From Gemella sp. (GTDB lineage Bacteria; Bacillota; Bacilli; Staphylococcales; Gemellaceae): DNA of 64,000 nucleotides. Shown one piece after another: positions 12,297 through 21,349 of the stretch. The stretch lies in assembly GCA_030529855.1 (NCBI GenBank), contig JAUMWC010000001.1, positions 30,723-94,722 of the forward strand. The letters are read 5' to 3'. Numbering within the stretch: the stretch's first letter is position 1; each line of letters opens with the position of its first letter. The notes under the pieces were generated by a model, which saw nothing but the letters and a program-made list of their open reading frames with translations, ran no database searches and was not told the DNA's origin. Both the position numbers and the translations under genes were made by a program.

Positions 12297-12820
12297 TTGA
12301 ATATTTTTTCTAAATTTACTACTTTATGTAGTATTTCAGTAACTATAACTCCTAATATCATAACTACTGCTTGCGACCCAAATAACATTGTGTACATAGA
12401 TGTAAATGTAGCAAAATCAAATGGTACTCTAGTACTATTTTCTCCTGAGAATAACGCTAGTTCAAAAGCAATTATCGGCATACATACCACTAAATAAATA
12501 ACAATATTAATTATATGTCTTGTAATTCTATTTTTTACAAACTTAAATACTAATAATGATAAAGCAAGCGCAAGCCCTGTCCCTAAAGTTCCAAAAAAGA
12601 CATCTACTATTCCTAATGGGCTAAATATATTAGCAATAGCTACTCCTAAAGTTAATGGCAACCAAAATAATGGACTAAATACTATTAATTGCATTAGCGA
12701 TTCACTATATCTAAACTGAATCGGCCCATAAGAAAAACTTAAACCCGAAACAGTTAAAACTACATAAATTGCAGCTATAAGTGCTTGTACTGTTAAAATT
12801 TTAACTTTATTATTTCTCAT
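12293..12820 (-). CDS. queT: Queuosine precursor (preQ1) transporter QueT
   Basis: The start is the ATG at 12820 (MRNNKVKILTVQALIAAIYVVL), with GGAGG 6 bases upstream. An in-frame upstream ATG at 12904 would run through the leader RNA and is rejected. The 175-residue membrane protein belongs to the QueT/COG4708 family of ECF S components that import queuosine precursors for tRNA modification. The family motif region QFRYSESLMQLIVFSPLFW is present. Regulation agrees with the assignment: a preQ1-I-like aptamer (12876-12910) and an intrinsic terminator (12845-12875) lie in the leader. No ATPase/EcfT genes are adjacent, so it probably borrows a shared ECF module. Confidence 0.9.
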   Translation of the reverse strand: MRNNKVKILTVQALIAAIYVVLTVSGLSFSYGPIQFRYSESLMQLIVFSPLFWLPLTLGVAIANIFSPLGIVDVFFGTLGTGLALALSLLVFKFVKNRITRHIINIVIYLVVCMPIIAFELALFSGENSTRVPFDFATFTSMYTMLFGSQAVVMILGVIVTEILHKVVNLEKIFK

Positions 12821-12844
12821 TTTTATCCTCCTTTTGTTTAAGAG

Positions 12845-12875
12845 AAAAAATAACATTAGCGAGAGACTAATGTTA
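12845..12875 (-). terminator. Regulatory terminator of the queT leader
   Basis: TAACATTAG and CTAATGTTA pair perfectly with a 7-base loop and are followed by TTTTTT, 24 bases before the queT ATG. The 5' arm touches the A-rich tail of the upstream aptamer, as expected for a ligand-dependent terminator. Confidence 0.85.
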
Positions 12876-12912
12876 CTAGTTTTTTTTATAGATGGATCTC
12901 TCAAACATCTCT
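12876..12912 (-). promoter_or_regulatory. PreQ1-I-type riboswitch aptamer upstream of queT
   Basis: The minus-strand RNA has AGATG paired with CATCT around an 11-base loop, followed directly by the A-rich tail ATAAAAAAAACTAG. This is the preQ1-I layout: one small hairpin whose loop takes back the A-rich tail as an H-type pseudoknot. The loop bases differ from the commonest consensus. Identity is supported by position: it precedes a terminator and a QueT gene. Confidence 0.75.
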
Positions 12913-12929
12913 TATAATTTTAAGTTTTT

Positions 12930-12958
12930 ATAATATCATCTGCTTTATTTTTAGTCAA
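12930..12958 (-). promoter_or_regulatory. Sigma-A promoter of queT
   Basis: Minus-strand TTGACT (12953-12958), 17 bases, TATTAT (12930-12935). Transcription would start just before the preQ1 aptamer. Confidence 0.7.
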
Positions 12959-12990
12959 GAAAAAAAGTGAACCTAAGTCCACTTTTTCAA
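12959..12990 (-). terminator. Terminator of pgcA
   Basis: AAAAAGTGGA and the matching TTCACTTTTT arm form a hairpin ending in a T-run just beyond the pgcA stop. Confidence 0.7.
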
Positions 12991-12993
12991 TAA

Positions 12994-14709
12994 CTATTCA
13001 ATTGAATATAATAAGTCTAATACTACTTTTTCTACTGTTTCAATCTTAGCTAATGCTTCTGCTTTATCTTCACCACGAACATAGATGTAAAGTTTTACTT
13101 TAGGCTCTGTTCCTGATGGACGCAGTGTGTACCATGTTTCATCAGCATAAGAGAATTTAACTGCATCTGTTTTTTCAATTCCAGTTGCTTTCTCCTGACC
13201 AGACTTAACATCTAATTCTTTTTCAGATAAGTAATCTGTTACAGTTGTAACTTCTGCTCCTGAAATTTCTTTAGCAAAAATTTCACGATATTTCTCCATC
13301 ATACGAGCAATACGTTTAGCTCCTGCTGCTCCTTCAAGTGTAATAGAAATTGTTTTATCTAAGTAGAATCCATATTTTTCATAGAATGCTTCTAATACAT
13401 CTACTAATGTCTTACCTTGTTTTTTGTAAAATGCTGCTGCTTCAACTAACACCATAGCTGTAGTAACACCATCTTTATCACGTACGAAAGTACCTACATT
13501 ATAACCGATAGATTCTTCATATCCCATAACATAATTTTTCTCTTTTGTTTCATCATAGATATTCGGTAACTCTGCAATGTTTTTGAATCCTGTCAGTACG
13601 TCAAATACTTCAATTCCATTTTCAGCACATAATTTCTCAACCATTTTAGACGTTACGATTGATTTAACGATGTATGGATTTGCTGGTAATTTACCTTGAG
13701 CTTTTTGATTTTCAACAACATATTGAACTAATAAAGCACCTACTTGGTTACCATTTAAGGATACAATTTCTCCATTGTGAACCACTTCTACTGCAAGTCT
13801 ATCACAGTCAGGGTCTGTTGCAATTAGAATATCAGCATTAACTTTTTCAGCTAGTCTTTCACTGTATTCAAATGCTGCTGTATCTTCTGGGTTTGGATAT
13901 TCTATAGTTGGGAATGTTCCATCTGCTTCTTTTTGTTCTTCTACAACATGTACATTCTTGAATCCACGTCTATCTAATACTGTTGTTACCGCCTTGTATC
14001 CAGCTCCGTTTAGTGGAGTATATACTACAGAAATGTCTTTATCTACATTTTCATCATTGATTGTTTGGTTTAATACTTCAGCGTAGAATTTCTCATCAAC
14101 TTCTTCACCAATGTATTCTAATAAACCTTTTTCAATAGCTTCTTCTTCAGTTAAAGTTACATAGTTTTCAAAGATATCCATTTCATTAATGTATTCTAAT
14201 ACTTTATCTGAAATATTAGATTTAATTTGAGATCCTTCTTGCCAGTAAACTTTGTATCCATTGTATTCCTTAGGGTTGTGGCTGGCAGTAATGTTAATTC
14301 CACTTGCTGTTCCTAGGTAGCGGATAGCAAATGATAACTCAGGTGTTGGACGTAAATCTTCAAATAAGTATGCTTTAATTCCATTAGATGCCATTACTAA
14401 AGCTGATAATTTTGCAAACTCTTTTGAGAATAAACGACAGTCATGAGCAATCGCAATCCCTTTGTCTTGTAATCCATTATCAATAATAGTTCTAGCCATT
14501 GCTTTAGATGCACGTGCTATAATGAAACGGTTCATTCTGTTAGTACCCATTCCCACTTTACCACGTAATCCAGCTGTTCCAAATTCTAGTTCTTTATAAA
14601 ATCTATCTTCTTTTTCTTCTTCATTTGTTACTGAAGATAATTGTGCTTTTTCTTCTTCTGTTAAAGCTGAGCTATTTAGCCATTTTTCAAATAATTCATT
14701 GTATCCCAT
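12994..14709 (-). CDS. pgcA: Alpha-phosphoglucomutase / phosphomannomutase
   Basis: 571 residues, the length of the Bacillus PgcA-type phosphohexomutases. It interconverts glucose 6-phosphate and glucose 1-phosphate, feeding UDP-glucose for glycolipids and wall polymers. The catalytic phosphoserine loop is NITASHNPKEYNGYK, the metal-binding loop ATDPDCDRLAV, the sugar-binding loop MGYEESIGYNVG, and the phosphate-binding loop TLRPSGTEPKVKLY. All four are intact. It lies 32 bases downstream of deoD in the same direction. Confidence 0.95.
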   Translation of the reverse strand: MGYNELFEKWLNSSALTEEEKAQLSSVTNEEEKEDRFYKELEFGTAGLRGKVGMGTNRMNRFIIARASKAMARTIIDNGLQDKGIAIAHDCRLFSKEFAKLSALVMASNGIKAYLFEDLRPTPELSFAIRYLGTASGINITASHNPKEYNGYKVYWQEGSQIKSNISDKVLEYINEMDIFENYVTLTEEEAIEKGLLEYIGEEVDEKFYAEVLNQTINDENVDKDISVVYTPLNGAGYKAVTTVLDRRGFKNVHVVEEQKEADGTFPTIEYPNPEDTAAFEYSERLAEKVNADILIATDPDCDRLAVEVVHNGEIVSLNGNQVGALLVQYVVENQKAQGKLPANPYIVKSIVTSKMVEKLCAENGIEVFDVLTGFKNIAELPNIYDETKEKNYVMGYEESIGYNVGTFVRDKDGVTTAMVLVEAAAFYKKQGKTLVDVLEAFYEKYGFYLDKTISITLEGAAGAKRIARMMEKYREIFAKEISGAEVTTVTDYLSEKELDVKSGQEKATGIEKTDAVKFSYADETWYTLRPSGTEPKVKLYIYVRGEDKAEALAKIETVEKVVLDLLYSIE

Positions 14710-14741
14710 TGTTTAATTTCCTTTCTGCGCTTTAGTTTAAA

Positions 14742-15452
14742 TTATGCTAATTCTAAAGCAATTTCCATCATTTTCGTGAAAGCAGTTTGTCTTTCTTCTG
14801 GTGATGTTTCTTCACCTGTAACTAGTGAATCTGATACAGTTAAGATTGTTAATGCATTTACTCCAGCAGCTATTGCATTTGCATACAATGCTGTTGATTC
14901 CATCTCAACCCCTAATACTCCCATCTTCATCCAGTTCTTCATTGCATCTTTATCTGCATTGTAGAAAATATCACTACATAAGATGTTTCCAACGTGTACG
15001 TTAGCATCTTTTTCTTTAGCAATATTGTGAGCTTTACTTAATAAGTCGAATGACGCTGGTAAACTTAAAGTTCCCGGTATGTTGTATTGGTGCATGTAGT
15101 TAGTGTTTGTTGACGATGCCATCCCTAAGATAATGTCATACACTTTAACATGTTTTTGCAGTGAACCACAAGTTCCAACTCTAATTAAGTTTTTAACTCC
15201 AAAGAAGTGAATTAACTCATATGAGTAAATCCCTATACTTCCCGGTCCCATTCCAGTTCCCATTACTGAGATTTTTTTCCCTTTATATGTACCAGTATAA
15301 CCTAACATACCACGAATTTCGTTAAAACATACTGCATCTTCTAAAAATGTTTCAGCAATAAATTTCGCTCTAAGTGGATCCCCAGGTAAAAGAATAGTTT
15401 CAGCTATCTCTACTCCATTAGGTTTAATATGTGGTGTTTGTTTATGTGACAT
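14742..15452 (-). CDS. deoD: Purine nucleoside phosphorylase, DeoD type
   Basis: 236 residues, the hexameric DeoD type. It cleaves purine (deoxy)nucleosides with phosphate. Visible blocks are [33 protein letters not shown] with the phosphate site, RVGTCGSLQ, and [17 protein letters not shown] containing the ribose-binding Met-Glu. Cotranscribed with the phosphomutase downstream, which in related operons handles the sugar phosphate. The promoter (15487-15515) overlaps a CcpA cre-like sequence. Confidence 0.95.
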   Translation of the reverse strand: MSHKQTPHIKPNGVEIAETILLPGDPLRAKFIAETFLEDAVCFNEIRGMLGYTGTYKGKKISVMGTGMGPGSIGIYSYELIHFFGVKNLIRVGTCGSLQKHVKVYDIILGMASSTNTNYMHQYNIPGTLSLPASFDLLSKAHNIAKEKDANVHVGNILCSDIFYNADKDAMKNWMKMGVLGVEMESTALYANAIAAGVNALTILTVSDSLVTGEETSPEERQTAFTKMMEIALELA

Positions 15453-15486
15453 TATATTCCTCCAATGAAAATGTTTTACTAACTAT

Positions 15487-15515
15487 ATTATACACGTTTT
15501 CATAATTTTTAACAA
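15487..15515 (-). promoter_or_regulatory. deoD promoter with overlapping cre-like site
   Basis: Minus-strand TTGTTA (15510-15515), 17 bases, TATAAT (15487-15492), extended by TG. The segment at 15489-15503 (ATGAAAACGTGTATA) matches the catabolite-responsive element pattern WTGNAARCGNWWWCA at all but two defined positions and covers the -10, so repression by CcpA on glucose is plausible. Confidence 0.6.
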
Positions 15516-15532
15516 GTCAATTTTCTAAAATA

Positions 15533-15562
15533 AAAATAGGAGTTACTACACTCCTATTTTAT
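15533..15562 (-). terminator. Terminator of the beta-oxidation-like operon
   Basis: AAATAGGAGT and ACTCCTATTT form a stem with a 6-base loop and T-run downstream of the enoyl-CoA hydratase gene. Confidence 0.85.
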
Positions 15563-15569
15563 AATTTTA

Positions 15570-16355
15570 TTATTTACCTTTAAATTCTGCTTTTCTTTTT
15601 TCCAGAAAAGCAGAAACTGCTTCAAAAAAGTCTTCATCTTTTGATGATTGATGAATATTGACAGCTTCTCTTAAATTAACATCTGCCAAATCACTGTAGA
15701 ACGTTCTATTAAGCATATCTTTTTGGCGTTCAAGAACTTTTGTTGGCTGGGCTAATAATTTTTCAGCAAAGTACAATGCTTCTTTTTCTAATTCTTCATC
15801 CTTTACTACTTTATTTACTAACGATAAATCAGTAGCCTGATTAGATGTTATAAATGGCTGTTGTGTTATTAATTCATAAGCTTTAGCTGGACCTAAATTT
15901 TTACCTAAGAAATATATAAGACCTGAATCTCCGGATAATCCAATCCCATTAAAAGCTGGAACTAATTTACTTGATTCCGTCACTACCCTATAGTCACAGG
16001 CAAGAGCTAAACCAAAACCTGCTCCAGCTGCTGCTCCTTGTACAGCTACAACTACTGGTTTCAAACAATTTCTCACTGCTTGGACCATTCTTCCTGGACT
16101 TAAACATAATTCCATTGATAAAGGTTCTTTCGTTTGAAGGATTTCATTAAACATTTTAATGTCTCCGCCACCTGAAAATAATTTACCATTAGCTTTTAAT
16201 AAAACTACTCTTACATCAGTGTCTCTCCCTAGTTTTTCAAATACTTCTGCAACTTCATTAAACATTTCTGTTGTAAAAGCATTGGCTATATCTGGTCTAT
16301 TAAGTGTAACTATTGCTAGACCATCTTTTTTTTCTAATAAAGTATTTACTCCCAT
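15570..16355 (-). CDS. Enoyl-CoA hydratase/isomerase family protein
   Basis: The start is the ATG at 16355 (MGVNTLLEKKDG), preceded by AAGGAGAAAAGT; the longer frame overlaps the thiolase and has no ribosome site. The 261-residue protein shows the crotonase pattern: NRPDIANAFTTEMF, the oxyanion-hole segment LFSGGGDIKMF, and the second one GAAAGAGFGLALACDYRV. It hydrates or isomerises unsaturated acyl-CoAs. The second catalytic Glu region reads NGIGLSGDSGLIYFL, where a Glu is usual in hydratases; here the position is Ser/Asp-rich, so an isomerase-like activity (as in PaaG) should be considered. Last gene of the operon. Confidence 0.85.
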   Translation of the reverse strand: MGVNTLLEKKDGLAIVTLNRPDIANAFTTEMFNEVAEVFEKLGRDTDVRVVLLKANGKLFSGGGDIKMFNEILQTKEPLSMELCLSPGRMVQAVRNCLKPVVVAVQGAAAGAGFGLALACDYRVVTESSKLVPAFNGIGLSGDSGLIYFLGKNLGPAKAYELITQQPFITSNQATDLSLVNKVVKDEELEKEALYFAEKLLAQPTKVLERQKDMLNRTFYSDLADVNLREAVNIHQSSKDEDFFEAVSAFLEKRKAEFKGK

Positions 16356-16368
16356 ACTTTTCTCCTTA

Positions 16369-17562
16369 TTAATTGTCTTGGAGATATTCAAATACAGCAG
16401 CAGCTCCCATACCATTTCCTATACACATAGAAACCATACCATATTTACTATCTTCTCTCTTAGACATTTCTGATAATAGTCTTGCTGTTAAGATGCTTCC
16501 TGTTGCACCAAGTGGATGTCCTAAGGCAATTGCTCCACCATTTACGTTAGTTATTTCTTCATTAATTCCTAATTCTCTAATTGATGCTATTGCTTGCGAT
16601 GCAAATGCTTCGTTTAATTCTATTAAGTCAATATCGTCAAGTTTTAATCCAGTCAGTTCTAAAACTTCTGGAATTGCGTATACTGGACCTGCTCCCATTA
16701 TCGCTGGATCTAACCCCGCAACTTTATATCCTAAGAATTTAGCAATTGGTTTTATATTTAATTTTTCTAACATTTCTCCAGATACTATTACAACAAAAGC
16801 TGTACCGTCACTTATCTGAGAAGCATTTCCAGCTGTAACACTTCCTCCTACTTTGAAGATTGTATTTAACCTAGCAAGTGATTCTTTGTCTGTCTCTCTT
16901 CTAATCCCTTCATCTGTATCAAATATACATTCTTCTACTTGTACCCCTTCTTGAGTTTTTACTATTCTATTTGCAGTTACCGGGACAATCTCTTCTTTAA
17001 ATCTTCCATTATCTTGAGCGGCTGCAGCTCTTGCGTGACTTCGTGCTGCAAATTCATTTTGTTCTTCTGCACTTACTCCATAAGTTTCAGCAACGTTTTC
17101 TGCAGTTACTCCCATTGGAATCCCGACACTTGGTCCATTATCCTGTAAGTAAGGATTGTTTGTTGGCTCACTTCCCATCATTTTTGTTGTGGACATAAAT
17201 TCCACTCCACCAGCTACTAAAACATCCGCTTGTCCTGCAATTATTGCATTTGCTGCTGTAGCAATTGATTGTAAACCAGACGAACACCAGCGGTTAACTG
17301 TTTGTCCTGATACTCCGATAGGTAAGCCAGCTCTAAGTGCAATTGTTCTTGCAATATTTTGTCCTTGCATACCTTCTGGAAAGGCACATCCTACAATTAC
17401 ATCTTCTACTAAATCAGCTGTAAAATCTCCGCCTACTCTATCAATTACCTGTTTTAAAACTTGTGCTGCTACATCATCTGGTCTAGAGTGATATAAAGCA
17501 CCTCTCTTACTTCCTTTAGCAACTGCTGAACGCCCGTAGGCAACTATATACGCTTCTCTCAT
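16369..17562 (-). CDS. fadA: Acetyl-CoA acyltransferase (thiolase)
   Basis: 397 residues. The nucleophile is Cys93 in NRWCSSGLQ, the second active-site block is GGAIALGHPLGATGS with its His, and the C-terminal block is MCIGNGMGAAAVFEY with the acid/base Cys. It splits 3-ketoacyl-CoA with CoA to give acetyl-CoA, or condenses two acetyl-CoA in reverse. It stands 13 bases after the FadN-type gene and 13 before the crotonase gene, so the operon reads CoA-transferase, FadN, FadA, crotonase. Confidence 0.93.
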   Translation of the reverse strand: MREAYIVAYGRSAVAKGSKRGALYHSRPDDVAAQVLKQVIDRVGGDFTADLVEDVIVGCAFPEGMQGQNIARTIALRAGLPIGVSGQTVNRWCSSGLQSIATAANAIIAGQADVLVAGGVEFMSTTKMMGSEPTNNPYLQDNGPSVGIPMGVTAENVAETYGVSAEEQNEFAARSHARAAAAQDNGRFKEEIVPVTANRIVKTQEGVQVEECIFDTDEGIRRETDKESLARLNTIFKVGGSVTAGNASQISDGTAFVVIVSGEMLEKLNIKPIAKFLGYKVAGLDPAIMGAGPVYAIPEVLELTGLKLDDIDLIELNEAFASQAIASIRELGINEEITNVNGGAIALGHPLGATGSILTARLLSEMSKREDSKYGMVSMCIGNGMGAAAVFEYLQDN

Positions 17563-17575
17563 TTTACCTTCTCCC

Positions 17576-19837
17576 CTAATTTCTTAAAACTCGTTTTGTA
17601 GCAAGCATGTGTTCTATTCTTTCCAATGTTTTTGGATTTGCACATAACTTTAAGAAACCTTTTTTCTCTAAAGCTAAAAGATCTTCTTGAGTTAAAGTCA
17701 CTCCGTAAGGAATATCTCCTCCTGACAAGACTGTTGCTACTTCTTTAGCTATTACTTCTTCATATTCAGTAGCAAAACCACCACTTACTAATGAAGCTAC
17801 TTTCGCCTTAGCTACTGCTAAGTAATTATTTCCTTCTGTAGCATATTCTAATTTTCCTTTTGGAATATAATTATACTCAGCTTCTAATCTAGCTTTCTTA
17901 AGTGCTGCCTCTAAAACCAATTCTTCATTTTGGATTATTATATCTGTTTCTTTTAATAACCCTAATTCTCTAGCTTCATAAGCATTTCCTGATACTTTTC
18001 CAAATATTACTGTTTCAAATGCTCTATTTAATGCCGCTAATTCTTCTGCTCGTTCATATCTTTGTTTATAGATTCTTTCCGCTAATTCTGAAAGACCTCC
18101 ACCTGACGGTATCAAGCCTACTCCAATTTCTACTAAACCGATATATGACTCTGCTGCTGCAACTACAAATGGTGAACTAAGCAATAATTCTGCTCCTCCA
18201 CCTAATGCACGACCTTTACTTGCCGTTACAATCGGTTTATCTGAATATTTAAGTGTATAAACCGCATCGTGAACCACATCTATCAAGTCTGAAATTTCAT
18301 TTAATTTTCCTTCTTTAATTAAAGTACTTACATCCCCTAAATTAGCACCTAAACTAAAATTCGGACCTTCTGAATAAAGAACCATTGATTTGAATTTACT
18401 ATTATTTAAAAAGTCTACTGCTTTGATTGTATCTTTAGCAAATTCATTAGTAAATGTGTTGTTTGGTGATCTCATCACATAAATTAAAGTATCATCTTCA
18501 GTTTCATATAAATCACTCACATTCGGATTAGACCAAACTACTGATTTAACATATTCTTGTAGACCTTTTACTGAGCTAATCCCTTCTCCATCTCCATAGA
18601 AGCTTTCATTTCTTTCTTCTATCCAAGTAGGTAAACTTCCAAATTCTTCTTTTAATCTTGCTTTTACATCTTCAAATCCAATTGCATCCCAAATTTGAAA
18701 TGGTCCAAGTTTCCAGTTGTAACCCCAAACCATTGCTCTATCAATGTTTTTAAAATCATTTGTTGCTTTACCTACATTTATTGCTGAATAATAAATAACA
18801 TTAGCTAATGATTCCCAAACAAATTTCGCTACGTTATCTTCTCTTTCATCAAATATTACTCTCAGATTTTCTTTTAAGTTTCTTCCTAATTTTGATAAAA
18901 ATTCTAGATTTACTGCAGTGCTGTCAGTATACTCACCAGTAGTGTAGTCATAAGAAAGAATAGCTTTCCCTTCTTTTTTATAGTATCCTTGTTTTACTTT
19001 ATTCCCTAAGAATCCTTTTTCTACTAAATCTGTCGCCGATTTAGCAATTACATAATACTCTTCTTCTGCTGGATCTTCCTTCATTCCTTTTGCGACATTG
19101 TAGGCAATATCAACTCCTACTAAATCCATAAGTCTATATGTTGCAGTTTTAGGACGACCTATTACAGGACCAGTTAATGCATCTACTTCTGTTACAGATA
19201 ACCCTTGTTTTTCAGCTCGATCCATCACATCCATAAGGGCATACACCCCAATTCTATTAGCAACAAATCCAGATACATCATTAGTTGTAATTACACCTTT
19301 TCCTAGTGTTCTGCTTGTAAAGTTTGATAAAAGTTCAACAACTTTTTCATCAGTATTCTCATGTGGAATTATCTCAACAAGTTTCATAAAACGTGGTGGA
19401 TTAAAGAAATGCAGCCCTAAAAATCTTTCAGCTTGTTCTTTTGGTAAAACACTCGCTATTTCTTTTATTGGTATTCCTGATGTATTAGTTGTTAAAATAG
19501 CACCTTCTTTAGCAATTTTTGATACTTTTGTAAATAAATCATGTTTAACTTCAAGGATTTCTGATACAGCTTCAATAAATAAATCAGAATCGTTTTCTCC
19601 TACTAAATCTTCATCAAAATTCCCATAACTAATATTAGATGCAAACTTACTAGAATATAACAATCCTTTCTTAGGATGAGTTATTCTCTCAAGCGCCTCT
19701 CTTGATAATTTATTTGGATCTTCCTTATCTATCACTATATCTAATAACTTTACCTTTAATCCTGCATTAACGAATAGGGCTGCAATTTGACTTCCCATAT
19801 TTCCAGCCCCTAGGACTGTAACTTTCTTTATAGTCAT
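17576..19837 (-). CDS. fadN: 3-hydroxyacyl-CoA dehydrogenase / enoyl-CoA hydratase fusion (FadN-like)
   Basis: 753 residues with the dehydrogenase first and the crotonase domain last, the order found in Bacillus FadN. The NAD-binding fold starts VTVLGAGNMGSQIAALF; the catalytic His-Glu region includes LGLHFFNPPRFMKLVEII and NDVSGFVANRIG. The C-terminal crotonase part has SKGRALGGGAELLLSSPF and EIGVGLIPSGGGLSEL. It would carry out hydration and oxidation steps of fatty acid breakdown. The neighbouring thiolase and CoA-transferase support this. No acyl-CoA dehydrogenase or acyl-CoA ligase gene is next to it. Confidence 0.92.
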   Translation of the reverse strand: MTIKKVTVLGAGNMGSQIAALFVNAGLKVKLLDIVIDKEDPNKLSREALERITHPKKGLLYSSKFASNISYGNFDEDLVGENDSDLFIEAVSEILEVKHDLFTKVSKIAKEGAILTTNTSGIPIKEIASVLPKEQAERFLGLHFFNPPRFMKLVEIIPHENTDEKVVELLSNFTSRTLGKGVITTNDVSGFVANRIGVYALMDVMDRAEKQGLSVTEVDALTGPVIGRPKTATYRLMDLVGVDIAYNVAKGMKEDPAEEEYYVIAKSATDLVEKGFLGNKVKQGYYKKEGKAILSYDYTTGEYTDSTAVNLEFLSKLGRNLKENLRVIFDEREDNVAKFVWESLANVIYYSAINVGKATNDFKNIDRAMVWGYNWKLGPFQIWDAIGFEDVKARLKEEFGSLPTWIEERNESFYGDGEGISSVKGLQEYVKSVVWSNPNVSDLYETEDDTLIYVMRSPNNTFTNEFAKDTIKAVDFLNNSKFKSMVLYSEGPNFSLGANLGDVSTLIKEGKLNEISDLIDVVHDAVYTLKYSDKPIVTASKGRALGGGAELLLSSPFVVAAAESYIGLVEIGVGLIPSGGGLSELAERIYKQRYERAEELAALNRAFETVIFGKVSGNAYEARELGLLKETDIIIQNEELVLEAALKKARLEAEYNYIPKGKLEYATEGNNYLAVAKAKVASLVSGGFATEYEEVIAKEVATVLSGGDIPYGVTLTQEDLLALEKKGFLKLCANPKTLERIEHMLATKRVLRN

Positions 19838-19868
19838 TCTATTTTCTCCTCTTAATTACTTTTTATAA

Positions 19869-21182
19869 TTACCTTAAATATCCAGCTTCTTCAGCTTGTC
19901 TAGTTAACTCTTCTCGGAAATCTGGATGTGCAATTGCAATTAACCTTCTAACTCTTTCAGAAATTGGTTGATTGTGAATATTAGCAATACCATACTCCGT
20001 AACAATATTCATAACATCTTGTCTAGGAACTGATACCGGCGTTGACGGTGGCATCGCCATTACAATATTCGAAGTTAATTTTCCATCTTTTCCTTTGTTT
20101 GTTGATGTGACACATACAAAACTTTGGCCACCTTTCGAATGTGTAGCTCCACGTACAAAGTCTCCTGCTCCCCCCACCGAAGAAACTTGGCGAGTACCAA
20201 TACATTCTGACGCAACCTGACCTGTCAAATCAACCATTAAACAAGCATTAATTGATACAAAATTATCAATTTGTGAAATATTGTGTGGATAGTTAATTTC
20301 TGATAACTTCCCTATTTTCACATCAGGGTGTGTAGCTGTGAAGTCGTACAATTTCTGTGTTCCTATAGCGAATGCTCCATATACTCCATTCGTAATTACT
20401 CCTTCATTTACCAAGTCAACCATTGATTCTGTAATCATCTCAGTGTGTACAGCTAATCCTGTTACATTCCCAATTAATCCTAAAGATACTGCATTAGATA
20501 AGCCACCAAAACCTACTTGAAGTGTCGAACCTTCTTTGATTAAAGGCACTATGTGTTTTGCTATTTCTCCTTCCACTTCTGTTGGTTGAGTACTAGGAAT
20601 TTCTTTTATTTTCTCATCATGTTCAACAATATAATCAACCTCATCAATATGTACTAAGTGAACTGCTCCTTTTTCTTTTACTTCTGTAGTATTTACTGGA
20701 CTCAAGTACCTATTAACTTGTACAATTACTTTAATATCTGTATCTAAAACTTCTCTTGCGTATGTACCAGACATTGGTCCAAGATTAAAGAATCCATTCT
20801 CATCCATTTCTGTAACTTGAAGAACAAACCAATCAGCCTTAATTTGATTAACAAAAACACTGGCCAAATCTGAAAAATTTACTGAATTCACATTGAATAA
20901 TTTATTCCCATATAACTTTCTCTCTAATGGTCCACAGAAGAGTGTTGTATACGATATTTTTTTAGAAATCTCTGGATCAGTTATAAATCCAAACGGTTCT
21001 AAAGCAAAAACTGAATATACTTTTACATTTTCTAATTCTTGATGACGATCAGATAATTTTCTAAGTAATTCTACCGGCATTCCACTAATTAAATTAGAAG
21101 CTATCACATCCCCAGATTTAAATAACTTTGCCCCTTCTTCTACTGTGGATAATAATTTTCTTTCATATTCTTTTCTAAACAT
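19869..21182 (-). CDS. Acetyl-CoA hydrolase/CoA-transferase family protein
   Basis: 437 residues, the length of 4-hydroxybutyrate/butyrate:acetyl-CoA CoA-transferases. The Gly-rich CoA-binding turn is GFGGLSNAVSLGL, and the catalytic Glu is probably the one in VHTEMITESMVDLV, matching HTEM in family members. GGAGDFVRGA near the C-terminus is also a family block. It moves CoA between acids, so it may activate the carboxylic acid that the rest of the operon processes or recover acetyl-CoA energy as acetate. First gene of the operon, with a promoter at 21239-21267 and the LysR gene just upstream. Confidence 0.85.
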   Translation of the reverse strand: MFRKEYERKLLSTVEEGAKLFKSGDVIASNLISGMPVELLRKLSDRHQELENVKVYSVFALEPFGFITDPEISKKISYTTLFCGPLERKLYGNKLFNVNSVNFSDLASVFVNQIKADWFVLQVTEMDENGFFNLGPMSGTYAREVLDTDIKVIVQVNRYLSPVNTTEVKEKGAVHLVHIDEVDYIVEHDEKIKEIPSTQPTEVEGEIAKHIVPLIKEGSTLQVGFGGLSNAVSLGLIGNVTGLAVHTEMITESMVDLVNEGVITNGVYGAFAIGTQKLYDFTATHPDVKIGKLSEINYPHNISQIDNFVSINACLMVDLTGQVASECIGTRQVSSVGGAGDFVRGATHSKGGQSFVCVTSTNKGKDGKLTSNIVMAMPPSTPVSVPRQDVMNIVTEYGIANIHNQPISERVRRLIAIAHPDFREELTRQAEEAGYLR

Positions 21183-21230
21183 ACAATATTCTCCTATTAA
21201 TATTCACATAGTATTCCTTTGTAAACCTTT

Positions 21231-21267
21231 ACAATTAAATTGTATAATCTTTCACTATTTGATGCAA
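21231..21267 (-). promoter_or_regulatory. Promoter of the CoA-transferase operon with a dyad over the -10
   Basis: Minus-strand TTGCAT (21262-21267), 17 bases, TACAAT (21239-21244). The -10 sits in the inverted repeat ACAATTTAATTGT (21231-21243), a possible operator for the neighbouring LysR protein or another regulator. Confidence 0.55.
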
Positions 21268-21349
21268 ATTAGTAATAATTATATACTATAACTCAGACTA
21301 ATAGGATTACATCTATTTTTATTTTTTTCTTAGCTACTTGGAATAAAAT

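Noticed and set aside
12821..12904. Longer QueT start at 12904
   Set aside because: The extension runs through the promoter-proximal riboswitch and terminator; the ATG at 12820 has a strong ribosome site.
16159..19837. Open frames opposite the crotonase, thiolase and FadN genes
   Set aside because: They are antisense shadows without ribosome sites or recognisable protein character.
20023..20205. 60-residue frame inside the CoA-transferase gene
   Set aside because: Lies out of frame on the same strand in a conserved gene; no ribosome site.
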